Assembly (NCBI GenBank): GCA_002989075.1
Contig: PSQN01000007.1
Location: 1,306,206 to 1,370,205 of the forward strand
Source of the DNA: Arthonia radiata
Taxonomy: Eukaryota; Ascomycota; Arthoniomycetes; Arthoniales; Arthoniaceae
DNA: 64,000 bases
Direction: 5' to 3'
Both the position numbers and the translations under genes were made by a program. Shown here in pieces: positions 48,659 through 59,055 of this stretch. The notes under the pieces were generated by a model. That model saw only the letters and a list, made by a program, of their open reading frames with translations, was not told the DNA's origin and searched no databases. How positions within the stretch are numbered: position 1 is the stretch's first letter; every line of letters begins with the position of its first letter.

Positions 48659-49258
48659 TCAGACGCTCCTGTCGCGAGCGCGGCCAACTTCGAGGGCACT
48701 TGCTAGCAGCATACGCTCTTCATTGGCCGTGCTGAGCACCTGTGCAAGACTATACACCTCCTCCATTGTCTCGGCTGTGCCCTGGCCTGTGGTCAGATTG
48801 ACAGCATACGCTGTATTACCCGCGATCCCCGTCCGAGCTGTCGAAGATGTCTAAGAGCCAAGAGGCGGCATGACAGTTGAATCGGCTCTTCGGACCTCGA
48901 TAAGATCGCTCTTCTCTGCCATGGCAGCCGTCTCTTCGTTAAGGACATAGCGGATTGAGCGCAGAGCTCGATTACTGAACAAGCGCCCACTGCCAATGTC
49001 GTGTCGATCGAGCGTGACGCGTTGTTCATTGAGAAGGTGAAAGGTCTCGAACTGGTAGCCTTTGCTTACAGTGCGCGTGCAGATGCGCAAAGCATCGAGC
49101 ATACGTGATTTGTACTGTGCGAGCAAGATAGCCTCGCCGGGCGCCCCATTACCGCGAGCTGCTAACGTAGGTTCCAATACGTCGTAGACCGTAGAGCGAA
49201 TATGCTGTTTGCTGAGCGCAATAACAAGCGCCAACCCCCTCGTGTCCTTTGGCAACAT
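48659..49258 (-). CDS. Unrecognised protein, gene model uncertain
   Basis: The minus-strand frame from the Met at 49258 (MLPKDTRGLALVIALSKQHI) reads protein-like for about 120 residues and then meets a stop at 48851. The same frame remains open beyond it to 48659 (NTAYAVNLTTGQGTAETMEE, then VYSLAQV). A 45-bp phase-0 intron (48854-48898, GTCCGA..TTAG) would remove the stop and give about 184 residues. The product would be soluble with helices such as GEAILLAQYKSRMLDALRIC. I do not recognise a family. The 5' end is also unsure: a possible upstream exon starts at 49343 (MSAAKLKHVAINGGLS), but I could not join it in phase. Convergent with the SRPBCC gene, 87 bp apart. Confidence 0.45.
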
Positions 49259-50294
49259 ACAAAGACTGCAAGCGAGAAGAGTAGGGCATGCTCACAGAAA
49301 GACCGCCATTGATAGCAACATGCTTTAGCTTGGCTGCTGACATCCGGCTTCTCTTACAGATATGCGTCTCTCCTCGTTATTTTCCTAACGTATAGCACGC
49401 CCACCTACGCCGCAACTGACGAGCAGAGTCCATACTTAGTAGGCTAGCCATAGCTTTAAGGCAATAAGGTGGCGATAAGCGTTTGTCGTTTTCCTTTCCG
49501 GCCACAAGCATGCAACGGGGCTCTGTATATGGCAAGGCTCATATCGAGCTAAGGTTGAAATCAATGGAAGGTAAGTTGTTCACATCAAATCGACCTATAA
49601 ACGTGCATTGCCTTAAAGGGCCAAGGCAGCTTTCTTTGAATATTTATTACCCAACACAGTAATAAGGCCGTGCTCAATCAAGGCTTGGCCTTACGTGGCC
49701 TTCTCAAAATCCGCCGAGGCAAAAGCTATCTTTGCCTTGGTTTGACTTCTGTTTGCGGAACTCTGACCTGGCATTGTGATGCAGTAAATTTTGACACGCG
49801 AAATACACTGCTATTGCTACACAAGACAAGACAGTGCGTTTAACAGTCTCATCTTCTATCGGCTATATCAAACATTCGTAGTTTCTCACCTGCTTTGATC
49901 ATCATACCCTTCACGAGAAAGCCTTTGTAACAGTAAATCCCAAGTAGCAGCAAGACGCATGTGCGCCTTACCTAGTCTCATGGGCACGGCCCCTTTGGCC
50001 CTTATGTTCGGCGCGCTTAGTCTAATAGGCCAACCTCGCAGTTTACGAGCGTTTCCAGAGGCACCATGATGATTGCAGTCCCGTCATCTCGGGTCTACTC
50101 CATGGCATCCTCATTGGTACTAACACTGAAAGCATTTTTGCCCATTGTTCAATTCAGGGCAAAGCCTCTATGGGGCCATAATGTCATCAAGCCACTTGGC
50201 TTACGGGTGAAGGACTCAACATCTGACGATACACCGTCAGGGATCAAGCTGCACTCTCACACTAGCGGCACAGTCACGCTTTCGCTACACAAGT
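49259..50294. other. Intergenic, divergent
   Basis: 1.04 kb. It contains several AAGGC/GCCTT inverted words, for example aaggcttggcctt near 49680, without a clear terminal-repeat element. No gene supported. Confidence 0.4.
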
Positions 50295-51822
50295 ATGATG
50301 GCAAAAGTACCACGTCGACTTAACCAACAGAAGCAGCAGAAGCAGTACAACCAGCAGAAGCTGCGCGAGTAGGTTCCCATGGTGGCGGTCAATACTGATG
50401 CGCAATTTTGACGCAGCGACACAGGTTCTTTTACCAGCGCAAGAAAATCAAAGAGACTACGTGGAAGAGAAGAGTCTCAGAGGCCACATGGAAAAGAAGA
50501 GTGTCAAAGGTCCAAGCGAAGATTGGAACATGTATGCATCCGCTGTCGGCGCTACCTGAGGAAAGCCATGGAAGTTTGAGACGCCGCACGTACTAACATC
50601 ATATTCAAGTAGAATATGTGGCGCCTTTCAAGATCAAGAGACCCAATAGCAAGCTCGCAGTTGATCCTGTCTATGGCTTATTGATGTGGTCAAAAGAACA
50701 GCAACGTGGGGGGGATCAAGATAACTTCAAGGAGCTTGTGTCCGTCAGCGTCTTACAAGAGATAAATATCGAAGACTGGCCAAAGTGCCATGCTCCGAGC
50801 CCTTTGTGCATCATCTTCTTCCACGGCAACCGAGCGAACGTCACTTCCTGGAAAGTCAGGCGACTCTACAAGAGCATCCTAGCAACGTGCCGAAAGAAGA
50901 ACCGCTTGATCTTCCTGCTTGCGGTTGAGTATCGCGGCTATGGCTGCAGTGACAGAAACCGGACGCCGACTCAGAAGAGTATGCAGGAAGACGGTCTTAT
51001 GGCCGTCACGCTGGCACTGGAGAAATTACACATCAAGGAGAACAATGTCCTACTCATCGGGCACAGTCTTGGGTGTGCAGTCGCGGCCGCGACATACCGC
51101 GAGTACGTCGTCAACAAGCGCATGGATGAACAGCTCCGTGGTCTTGTACTATCAGCGCCTTTTCACAACGCGCGCGACTTAATGGAGACGTACGGTGCCT
51201 TCCACATTTCAGCCAAGGTTGCCCGCCCGCGGCGATCACGACAAGTCCGTGACGGGTTCGAAGATGAATGGAACGTGGCACAGTGCATGGAAGACATTGG
51301 GAAAACTGGCAAGCCTTACCGTATTTGCATAACGCACTCATATGACGACATCAGTATTATGTATGAGCTCTCCACGGACGTAACATTCCCGGCTATCAAG
51401 AAAAGCGCGAGTCCGAAACGAAAGCCTGAAGGTAAAATGCTTGATCCAGGGGTCTTCTTTGCGTGACCGACGACTGACGACATTATAGTGCGGATTTACG
51501 ACGATGCGCATGAATCGAAGATCCCTCCGAGTACCAAAGACAGACAAGCAATCCTGGTGCTTACCAAGTCTGGAGGTGAGCGCCCGCATATGCTGCTGGG
51601 GGCTTTAGCAAGCTAATCTCGTCTACAGGGCACTTATGGAACCTACAACAAGAGATTGTGCAGAGTGCCATATCGAACTTCCTAGACGGCACAGAAAGCA
51701 GCGGTGGAGCTGACTACGGAAAGCACGAGAAGAAGGAACATAGCGCTGACGACGAAAAACACAAGAAGAAGGATAATCCACCTGAATACGAGAGGCACGA
51801 GAAGAGGGAATACAAGACCTGA
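50295..51822 (+). CDS. ABHD12/13-like alpha/beta hydrolase with charged tail
   Basis: Five exons: 50295-50368, 50425-50531, 50610-51431, 51489-51575 and 51629-51822, in phase, 427 residues. Exon 3 starts with the branch TACTAAC ahead of its acceptor. The N-terminus is basic and Gln/Lys-rich (RLNQQKQQKQYNQQKLR) with a duplicated nine-residue unit coded by 50456-50509. The hydrolase core has the oxyanion loop CIIFFHGNRANVTSW, AVEYRGYGCSDRNRTPTQKS, the nucleophile elbow LLIGHSLGCAVAAATYREY, LRGLVLSAPFHNARDL, and Asp and His candidates in ICITHSYDDISI and TKSGGHLWNLQQE. This arrangement fits ABHD12/13-type lipases, which act on lysophospholipids or monoacylglycerols. The C-terminal 45 residues are a His/Lys/Glu tail with repeated KHEKKEH-like words. 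No signal peptide. The first two exons rest on phase and splice signals alone. Confidence 0.72.
50456..50509 (+). repeat. 27-bp in-frame tandem duplication inside the ABHD-like gene
   Basis: Two adjacent 27-bp units encode TTWKRRVSE and ATWKRRVSK. Differences at several bases show that the duplication is not recent or is under selection to keep a basic segment. Confidence 0.7.
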
Positions 51823-52620
51823 TTCAGCCTCGTCGCCCTCGTCGGGGCAGATGGTATTTTGTCACCGACTCAGTCCGCGCTGGTAGATTTTAGGGTGCTT
51901 CAAGTCCTGTCTCCATATGACCGTCAAGCGTGCGCTGATCCATGGATCTGGACCTGTAAGTTGTCACGTCAGACATCAATAGAGATGTATGGCTCCGCGT
52001 GACATGCGCTATCTTGATACTGCTCTTCCTGCTTCAGCCCCTGGGTATGACCAAGCTTGGCAGTGTGTTCGCGCCTTTTATTATCATGTCGTCCGCATCC
52101 TTGTACAAACTTGTGGTTGATGATGTGGCTGATAGCGGATCCAGGATGTTCTCCAACACCGCTTTCGGAGCCTATGTGAGCGCAGACAATCGACTCACGT
52201 ACCAAGAGACAGAAACTCAGCATAAGCTATATTGAAGAGTAGTCACCCCAACGTTCTCAAATTCTGAACCAGCTCTGTGGAGGCAACGCCAGCTCTCTGC
52301 TTGCTAGACGCTAAAGATAAAAGCAATGCAGGCAACTTGTGGGTGCTGCTATAATTGTGCGCAGAACTTTCAATTAAGGCAAGCAAGGCAGCAGCCACAC
52401 TGGCAGCTTTTGATGATGAAATCGGATCCGCGCGTCATCGCCAGCTTTTCGGATGCTGAGGATGACCTCGAAGCCTGCACCAAGGAAAGCGTGGACGTTG
52501 ATTCGGCACGACGCCAGCGTCGTCAAAGCTTTCAGCCGGTACTTCGCTGGCAATCACTTCATCCGCCACGGCACCGAAGCATAGACGTCACTGAAAGTCG
52601 CAAGCATGCGCGTCCCGATG
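51823..52620 (+). pseudogene. Decayed HAK/KUP-type potassium transporter
   Basis: Plus-strand fragments in several frames match the HAK/KUP family in order. At 51845-51910, LVGADGILSPTQSALV followed by VLQVLSPYD matches the helix usually reading DGVLTPAQSVLGA. At 52000-52090, CAILILLFLLQPLGMTKLGS then VFAPFIIM is a family signature. At 52500-52590, LIRHDASVVKAFSRYFAGNH followed by FIRHGTEA matches the following loop, ending in an in-frame stop. The usual intervening helices are missing or unrecognisable and the N-terminal and long C-terminal domains are absent. Intact members take up K+ with H+ or Na+ at the plasma membrane under low potassium. It begins within 20 bp after the stop of the ABHD-like gene. 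Order and strand are right, so this is an old host-gene relic rather than chance. Confidence 0.65.
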
Positions 52621-52940
52621 GAAAAGTTGGTGAAGGCGGGGTTTATGAGGGATATCTAACCGTCAGTGCAATTACCGTTGGAGTCTATCGGATCCAGTGG
52701 TAGCCAGTAGATGCGCGTGGTCATGAAACCATTGACTCATATCGTACTATACCCAAAATAACGCGCTTAGATGAGCGCTCATGAGAGAAACAATGGGCAA
52801 ATAGACTATGTCCAAGTGAACAAAGTCCGGTGATCACGCTTTCTGATCTTTACGAACACCAAGCAACATACTGGCTTCACCTCCGTACTGGTCGGGTCTC
52901 CTACACCTGGCACCATCCTTACCCAACCAACTCCTCCACC

Positions 52941-53432
52941 TCACTTCTCAAGCCCGAAGTCCCGCATAAACCCCGCAAAACGACTGTGACGATCGTCGGT
53001 CTTCCCTTTCTCGTCCCCAAACTCCTCTTTCTCAGCTCGAAACAGGTACAGAAAGTGCATCATGTGGATGGGAGAGGCTTTCGTCTTGTGCGAGGGATCA
53101 CTGTTCCAGTGTTGCAGCATGCCTTTACCATCAAAGGTATGATGGTTCTCGGTGTGGTGGTCCTGTATGTGTTAGGCAAGTCCAGATGACGATCGGACCG
53201 TGCGTGCGGCGTTTGGGACGACGGGAGTCGGCGCTGAGCGAGACGATGGAGCAGGAAATAGACCACTCAGAGAGGTCTTGAGACGATCAACAGTGGTCAG
53301 TAGACATACCTGGAGCTGCTTGGTTGACCAGTCCTCTGTTCCTGTGAATACAGGCACGCCTTCTGAGAAATCGGGCCCTTCTGACGGAGCTGGCGCGGGC
53401 GCTGAAGGTGCGGATGACTTGGCTCTAGGCAT
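52941..53432 (-). CDS. Tandem-family member 1: small Pro/Ser-rich + WN-domain protein
   Basis: Exons 53432-53310 and 53162-52941, with a 147-bp intron (GTATGT..ACAG, branch CCTAAC), encode 114 residues. Residues 1-41 are disordered and Ala/Pro/Ser-rich (MPRAKSSAPSAPAPAPSEGP). Exon 2 starts phase 0 with DHHTEN and then carries the shared 14-residue block HHTFDGKGMLQHWN, the block MMHFLYLFRAEK and the final block RHSRFAGFMRDFG. These three blocks recur with similar spacing in the genes starting at 56193, 57887 and 59055 and, partly, 54992. There is no signal peptide and no membrane helix. I do not recognise the family. His and Trp are frequent, and the protein is small and basic to neutral. Longest intron of the group. 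Confidence 0.7.
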
Positions 53433-54478
53433 TTTGCGGGTGATGGTCAGGGTAGACGGTAGGGTATGTTTGTAGGCCTAATTTTCATCTTTTCCATGGC
53501 TGTTGAGGAGTGAAAAGTATCTTATGGGCGACAGTCAAACGTTAAAGCTGGCCTGAACGGGTGAGTAGGCAAGCATTGTTGAGGTCAAGTGACCATAGAA
53601 AAGTAAAGGCGACGTGTGCCTTGGTTGCGGCACGAGAGAGTTTGCAACGGGTCAGATCCATGGATGAGAACCCATGTGCGAATTGACCAGTATTAAGCTG
53701 TTTGAGGGAATGATCTTACAGGCCTAGCAAGATGCGTCCAGATAGCCGGTGTGACCCTGATATCTGACCAATCGTCTGACCGATTTCAGTCCGATGCTTG
53801 GAAGAGAAGGATTGATACACGTGAAGTCTAGTCGATCAGCCCCTCTTTCGAGCTGCATCGAACGCGAAGCCAAGACTGCCGGCGCACGAGGTGCTGCCTG
53901 TGCTGCCTAGGTTCATGCCAATTGTTGTTGACATGCGGGCATGTAATGCGAGCCCAAGCTATTCTATCCAAGAATTCGGCCTGGGCTATTGCCGAATGAG
54001 GTCTACGCCGAAATCAAAACAGTTTGAGGTGTCTTCGCGCCCTGGACAGCCAGCGGCGACGTATGCTTTGATTGTTTCATGGCCGGGAGGAATGGATGGA
54101 TCTCGTGAAGCTGTCCCTGGGATAAGGCTTACCGCCTCAGCGTTTCACATAAATCAGGAGTCACTGCTGCATTAGTCTGAACTTGGTGTAGCATGGTATC
54201 AACAGGTCTGTTGTCCGAATGGAAAACCCTTCTTCTGTGATAGGTGTACTAAAACGTGACTCGCGGAGGATTCAGTACCCACGTCCGCGGAGTGTCCAGT
54301 GTCTTGGTCCGCGGAGGACGAGCTGTTCGTCGCCTCTTTCGATATTGTCTCAGTTATGAACATCTGTCTTCTGTCGCACGTCTGACTCACACGATCTTAA
54401 CCGGATCCAATTCCCGACCTTGCAATAGCTACGAGGACTACTTACTTCTCCACGTCATCGAAATCACAGACACTGCAA
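53433..54478. other. Spacer between family members
   Basis: 1.05 kb. Short open frames on both strands (for example 53891-54175 plus, 54199-54390 minus) show neither the family blocks nor known domains. Confidence 0.4.
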
Positions 54479-54992
54479 TCATTCCGGGCATCTCTCATCC
54501 TCACACACAGGCTGGCCCCTCATCCAAGTACGAAACTTCTGGTGGAGATCCTCGCCTCGAGCGCCATCCTGCCGCTCATGACGGTGAACTATGAACTCGA
54601 AGAAGTGATGATCAAACGCGCGTGGGGCGTTGCTGCGCTCGGCATTATACCGTGGGATCATTGAAGACGCTCTGTGCTCGATCTAATGCGCAAGCGGTCG
54701 TTGTGATGTGTCAGCTGTGGTGAAGTGAAACTCAGTGATAGACCCCCCGAGGCGTGATGACTAGGAGCTTCGACTGGACCGCGAACTGACGCGCGCGGCG
54801 GTTGGTCATCGAAGTGCAGGGACTCTTCGGGTCGATCACGGCGAGGAGGCTTTTTGCGGTATTAGTCCCACTCGGCACAGGTGGTGAAGGAGGAGATGAT
54901 GACAGCGAGCGTGCTGGTCCAGGTGCGCGTCTGGGGTTTTGAGCTGAGGTATTGATCGGTCGAGGACCGTTGGATCTCTGTGAGGTTGACAT
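54479..54992 (-). pseudogene. Tandem-family member 2, probably decayed or mis-modelled
   Basis: Exon 1 from 54992 starts MSTSQRSNGPRPINTSAQNP and is Pro/Ser-rich like its neighbours. The 3' part, ending at 54479, carries the family's later blocks in one open frame: RYNAERSNAPRAF, FFEFIVHRHERQ and LHQKFRTWMRG. The middle is disturbed. The segment that resembles the exon 2 start (THHNDRLRIRSS, after a CCACAG acceptor) lies in a different frame from those blocks. A CATTAG acceptor at about 54692, with a GCTGACAC branch 26 nt upstream, would give an open second exon but skip most of the 14-residue motif. So this copy is either degraded or spliced differently. No donor is clearly best. Position and strand fit the array. 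Confidence 0.5.
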
Positions 54993-55768
54993 TCTGTGTT
55001 TGTAAGGACGACAGTCGGTGGAGGTATCGGTAGTGAAGAGAGCGTGACGTCTGGATGCTGTCTGTGCGGCTAGCTAAGCTGTGAAGATACTTCTGAAATG
55101 TTCATAACACTTTGTAGCGGAACACTTTTTTACTTTGCCCTCTAAAAAGAATTCAGCCCGCCTTTGGAGACGGATGCTCGCGCGATGCTCGGTATAAAAC
55201 ACATGACAAGTGTTCGTCGCAGAAGCAGGCGGCTCACTGAGACATTTCGCATATTGCCTTGTGCTGTAGCATCATGGTTCATTGATATCAGCTGTTAGCA
55301 AACGCTGCATGAATGGCGACTTTCGGCTTCGGTCAGACGACTGCACCTTGGTTGCAGCATGGAGGAGATCATCTTGTCTCAGGTGCCCAAGCAAGCAAAG
55401 AGGCTTGTGACATAGTTCTATTTAGACAGTCCACTTCTCGTCACTTGGTCTATTCCGTATCATTAGGGGACGACGATAAAAATGGCAAATCGGTTGCGTG
55501 TCCAGTGCAGAGCATTTCCAGATACGGTGCTAAGTCCAGCTTGATTCTTAGATGTTAAGATGCTGTGAAAGAAAGTGACAACTTATCCTCGATGATACCA
55601 AAGCTGGAGTACTGCTGACGAGTGCTGGCGTTCGTTCTAAGATTTGCCCAGGTGTCTGTAGTAGGCCATCTAATTACTCAAGCACCTCGAGCCAGAGATT
55701 TCATCTGCTGCTCGGACTGCTGGTGTTCCGTCTACTTGCATCCCCTTCGTCTCCCAATCCCGAATGGT
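54993..55768. other. Spacer between family members
   Basis: 776 bp without a supported gene; should contain the promoter of member 2 and the terminator of member 3. Confidence 0.4.
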
Positions 55769-56193
55769 TCAACTACCCTGCGCTGGCTCAGGATTCGGGT
55801 GATTTGGATACCTCTGTCGAAGCCAAGCAGGAAACCAACCAGCAACAGTTTGCGGAGGATGAACGAGAAGGCCCCTTCTCCACATGTCATCCAGATAACG
55901 TATCACCTGAGTATGCCGAACTGGCTCCTGCGGATGGTGCGCATTGTAGGTGCTGGCGAGCCAGTGTCCATTATGCCGGTGCCAGAGATTGAGCGTGTGA
56001 GCCTGAAAGAGATGCGATCAGTACCCAGGCAGGTGCGGCGGTGAGGCTGACCTACCGTCAACTGTGCATTGGTCATGTTTGGGTCGACGTTCGGGGGCCC
56101 GTCTGGCAGATGTGGACCAGGTCGGGCCGGCGGCTGGAGCGCTTGATTTGGATTAGGTCCTGCCGGCGGCTGGGGCATTGGACCTGGCATCAT
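55769..56193 (-). CDS. Tandem-family member 3: small Pro-rich + WN-domain protein
   Basis: Exons 56193-56056 and 56002-55769 with a 53-bp phase-0 intron (GTAGGT..TTTCAG) give 123 residues. Exon 1 is Pro/Asn-rich (MMPGPMPQPPAGPNPNQALQ) and ends PNMTNAQLT, close to the end of exon 1 in member 4 (ENMTDEEKA). Exon 2 begins AHTLNL and has the cleanest family blocks: WHRHNGHWLASTYN, VIRYLDDMWRRG and VAGWFPAWLRQRY. The frame is open upstream to about 56251 through a 15-bp duplication. Another possible start at 56375 opens MPGRTSQNQGGPRQ, which looks like the first residues of its neighbours, but I could only join it through an unlikely 140-bp intron. No signal peptide; function unknown. Confidence 0.7.
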
Positions 56194-57433
56194 CTGAGCA
56201 ATTTTCTGAGGTATCTCGTGGGGTACTATCTCGTGGGGTACTACAAACCTTCTTCAGAACTCGAGGAGCTGGAAGAGCTTGATGTGCTGGGTGTTCGACG
56301 TCGTCGACGACGCTCTGCTGGGCGCTGACGCACTTGACGAGGCCCTCCTTGGTTCTGAGAAGTGCGTCCCGGCATCTCAAGGGTCGTGTTGACGTGGATC
56401 AGCAAAGCGCAGTGTTCGGAAATGACAGTGTATGGGGTACCGCTGGATCACAAGGAACAGCAGCATTAAAGACTCATACTGTAAAGTACGGAGAGGCCAT
56501 CGCCCACGATGCTACAGGTGGCCGAAGGACCTTGCTATGCCCATCGAGGTAGCAACTGCGAGGCAGGGGCTGCTTTCAACTGTTGGCGTCGACCATTTCA
56601 CACGCCGTGCCAGGACAGAGCAAAACAATGAGGAACACCGGGCATGTGCCTAATCATTTGCTCGATGACCAGCTTGAAACAACGAAGCTCGCGTAATGAC
56701 TTTTGCAGTATAATTCGAGAGTTGAGGGTCAGCGCGGCTCGCTGCGGGTCATGTGTTGTTTCGACGGACGTGGCCTCCGTGGAAGCGATGTGCACAGCGG
56801 ACAGTCGTACGCGCTAGTAAGTTTCCGCATTACAGATGCACCCGGTATCGTTTCCAGGATAGACAGAGTGCAGGCGCGCCCAGAATGAACTGATCCAAAC
56901 GCGTCCTATGGCCGTGCAGGGGCAAGACATCGTCACACAATGAAGTATCGGGACACGCGGTCCGAGTCGGGTCAGAGTGTACCGATTTTGTCAGGCAGGT
57001 CAATGAGATCACAATGAGACGTGTGGTGAGATGACATGGATGAGTAGAGGACACGCACACACGGTTGTTTGGGTGGACATTGGCGACTTCTCGGCCGAGA
57101 TGGTCTGATTCGATCTCCGAGTCGGCGCCGCAAATGGGATGAGCAAATATCGATGGCGACTCAATACTTTCATGATTCAAGACTACATCGTCGACTTATG
57201 GTATTGCTGTCGTAGTGGCCGTTGATCACTAGCCACGGCTCATGGATGTATGCGGACAAGATGATGTTTCTGCACGATCAGCACATGTGGCTTTGCTAAA
57301 TACAGAGTACTGCGTAGAGAGCATCCATCGCATGATTATCTCCATGGTTTGTTTGGAATGATATGGATGAGACCCACGCATCCCTTCGTGCCTAGGACCC
57401 GTATTGAACAGTCTCAGATAACTTGGACTATTC
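56194..57433. other. Spacer between family members
   Basis: 1.24 kb. It includes a 15-bp tandem duplication and an Arg/Ser-rich frame at 56256-56375 that could be an alternative first exon of member 3. The minus-strand frame 56830-57180 shows no family block. No gene supported. Confidence 0.4.
56212..56241. repeat. Exact 15-bp tandem duplication
   Basis: tatctcgtggggtac occurs twice in a row just upstream of member 3. The identity of the two units points to a recent event. Confidence 0.75.
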
Positions 57434-57887
57434 CTAAAACCAATCATGAAGCCGGCGAAAGAGATGTTCATGACCCAGATGTCCTTGACCCGGATTAAGG
57501 TCATCCGTGCGCCACATATCGTGGAGGAACCGCACAATGTCCCCGTCTTGAAGCGGGTGTTCCGTATGGCGAGAATTCCAATGGTACAACAGCCAGGCAC
57601 CATGATGCAGATGCCAAAGGCCGTCGCGATGAGTCTAATGGCGATTCCGTAAGTTTGCGTGCTGACAGTTCATGGGGAGTACGTACTGCTTTCTCTTCGT
57701 CTGTCATGTTTTCTGTTCCTTCCAAATCTGGCGGTCCTCCTGGATATTCGGGATTTCGCGGACCATCGGGTCGAAAGACTTCTTGGTCGGGGAGTTGGCG
57801 AGGGGTGCCCTCGTCAGTGCGCGAGCTTCCCCGTCGAGGTGCGGGATGAGGTGCGGGACGAGGTCCAGATTGCTTTCGGGAGGACAT
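57434..57887 (-). CDS. Tandem-family member 4: small Pro/Arg-rich + WN-domain protein
   Basis: Exons 57887-57687 and 57634-57434 with a 52-bp phase-0 intron (GTACGT..TTAG) give 133 residues. Exon 1 (67 residues) is the longest of the group, Pro/Arg/Gly-rich (MSSRKQSGPRPAPHPAPRRG) and ends ENMTDEEKA. Exon 2 starts THRDGL and has WHLHHGAWLLYHWN, IVRFLHDMWRTD and HEHLFRRLHDWF, ending right after the last block. A competing frame at 57229-57603 overlaps exon 2; it lacks the blocks and I treat it as a shadow. The frame I chose is found only after splicing, which is why this gene is easy to miss. Trp and His are unusually frequent in exon 2 (5 Trp and 12 His in 66 residues). Confidence 0.72.
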
Positions 57888-58604
57888 ACTCTAGAAAGAT
57901 CAGTGGGCTTCAAGTGTGTGGGTATGGAGGTACGTTGGGTGCAACAAGATAGAGCTCTGAGAGAACGAGATGAGGAGTGCTGTGACGGCCGTCTATTGCA
58001 CGTCGCTTGACCTACTATCAGTTTTAGAGCAGGAAGCCATTGCCTTTCCGGAGCACGAGCCATGGGGCGCCTCAGAGCATGTGCGCCACATTAGGTATTG
58101 TTTGCGGTCATTCTATAAATTCAACGGCTCGCAATTGAAGTTGAAGTACTTGCAAAAGATGCTCACTGCGAGCCGTGAACCAGCTGTGGAGCTATGAGCG
58201 ACCCGAATGCACTGGTGCTACACATCAGCTGAAGTCACTAGGTATTCTATTATTTTGCTGCTCGATGCAGAGCATAGAAACATGTTACCTTCACAGAAGT
58301 AGTATAAGAAGCGAGGGAGCGCTGGGAGGGTCGCGAAAATAATTGCACTAGGTTGCAAAGCATCTCGCAGGACGTGCACAGAACGTTTCGACAATCTGAC
58401 ATGCCATCAAGGAAGATTAAAACACAGTATTGACGGCGAACGCCCTGCCATTCTGCAGTCGCTGGCCCGGCTAGACGACTACTCGCAACCGAGCGTTCAG
58501 CATGTATGAGTACTTCATTCGGCATCCTGATCCGTACGCTATATCGTTTTGCAGCCCTTCACTGAGGCTGCAAAGTCCATCCGACAGGCTCATCTTGCGT
58601 CGCT
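57888..58604. other. Spacer between family members
   Basis: 717 bp. A plus-strand frame (57970-58197) contains HVRHIRYCLRSFYK, faintly like the second family block, but without a first exon or the 14-residue motif. No gene supported. Confidence 0.4.
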
Positions 58605-59055
58605 CTAAATATCCGTCTTTTGGGAATAAATCTTCGCCAGATCATTGGGCTCAGTCTGATGCGGATCCTCGGGATCAGTGTGATGCAACCACGATCGAAA
58701 CATCGCTGTCAAACTCTCTTTGGAGTGAAGTCTGCCAGAGCCGCGAACCCAATGAAGAAAGTGCAATACCTGGCGGTCTTCCACCCTGCGCTCTGGGTTC
58801 TGCTCGTTCCAGCTGTCAGAGATATGCGCTCCGTGGAAAAGATGCCAGTTTTCATTGTTGCGAGCCTGTTGAGTACGGTAAGCATGCAACGTGCAGCCGA
58901 GTCAAAGGGCAGCGTACCATCACGTGGTACTCAGGCCAGTGCGCTATTTCGTGTGCGGCGACCTCCTCCCCACCATGGAGGTCATAGTCCCGAGATGTTG
59001 CTGGCGGAGAAGCCTCGCTAGGACCTGCTTCATTGCTGGGTTTAGTGCGGCCCAT
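58605..59055 (-). CDS. Tandem-family member 5: small WN-domain protein
   Basis: Exons 59055-58918 and 58865-58605 with a 52-bp phase-0 intron (GTACGC..CAACAG) give 132 residues. Exon 1 has 46 residues, the same as member 3, is less Pro-rich (MGRTKPSNEAGPSEASPPAT) and ends AHWPEYHVM. Exon 2 starts ARNNEN and has WHLFHGAHISDSWN, VLHFLHWVRGSG and LTAMFRSWLHH, then a hydrophilic tail of about 20 residues. The exon 2 frame is open in the genomic sequence back to 58889. No signal peptide, no membrane helix. The first block differs from member 4 at only about half of the positions, so these are old or fast-diverging paralogues. Confidence 0.72.

Noticed and set aside
49259-50294. AAGGC/GCCTT inverted words as a miniature inverted-repeat transposon
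   Set aside because: Only short scattered words, no consistent terminal repeats or target-site duplication.
57229-57603. 124-residue minus-strand frame with hydrophobic stretches overlapping member 4
   Set aside because: The alternative frame, reached by a 52-bp intron from a good first exon, shows all three family blocks; this frame does not.
57970-58197. Plus-strand frame with HVRHIRYCLRSFYK as a possible inverted family member
   Set aside because: Only one loose block match, no 14-residue motif, no first exon with a donor.
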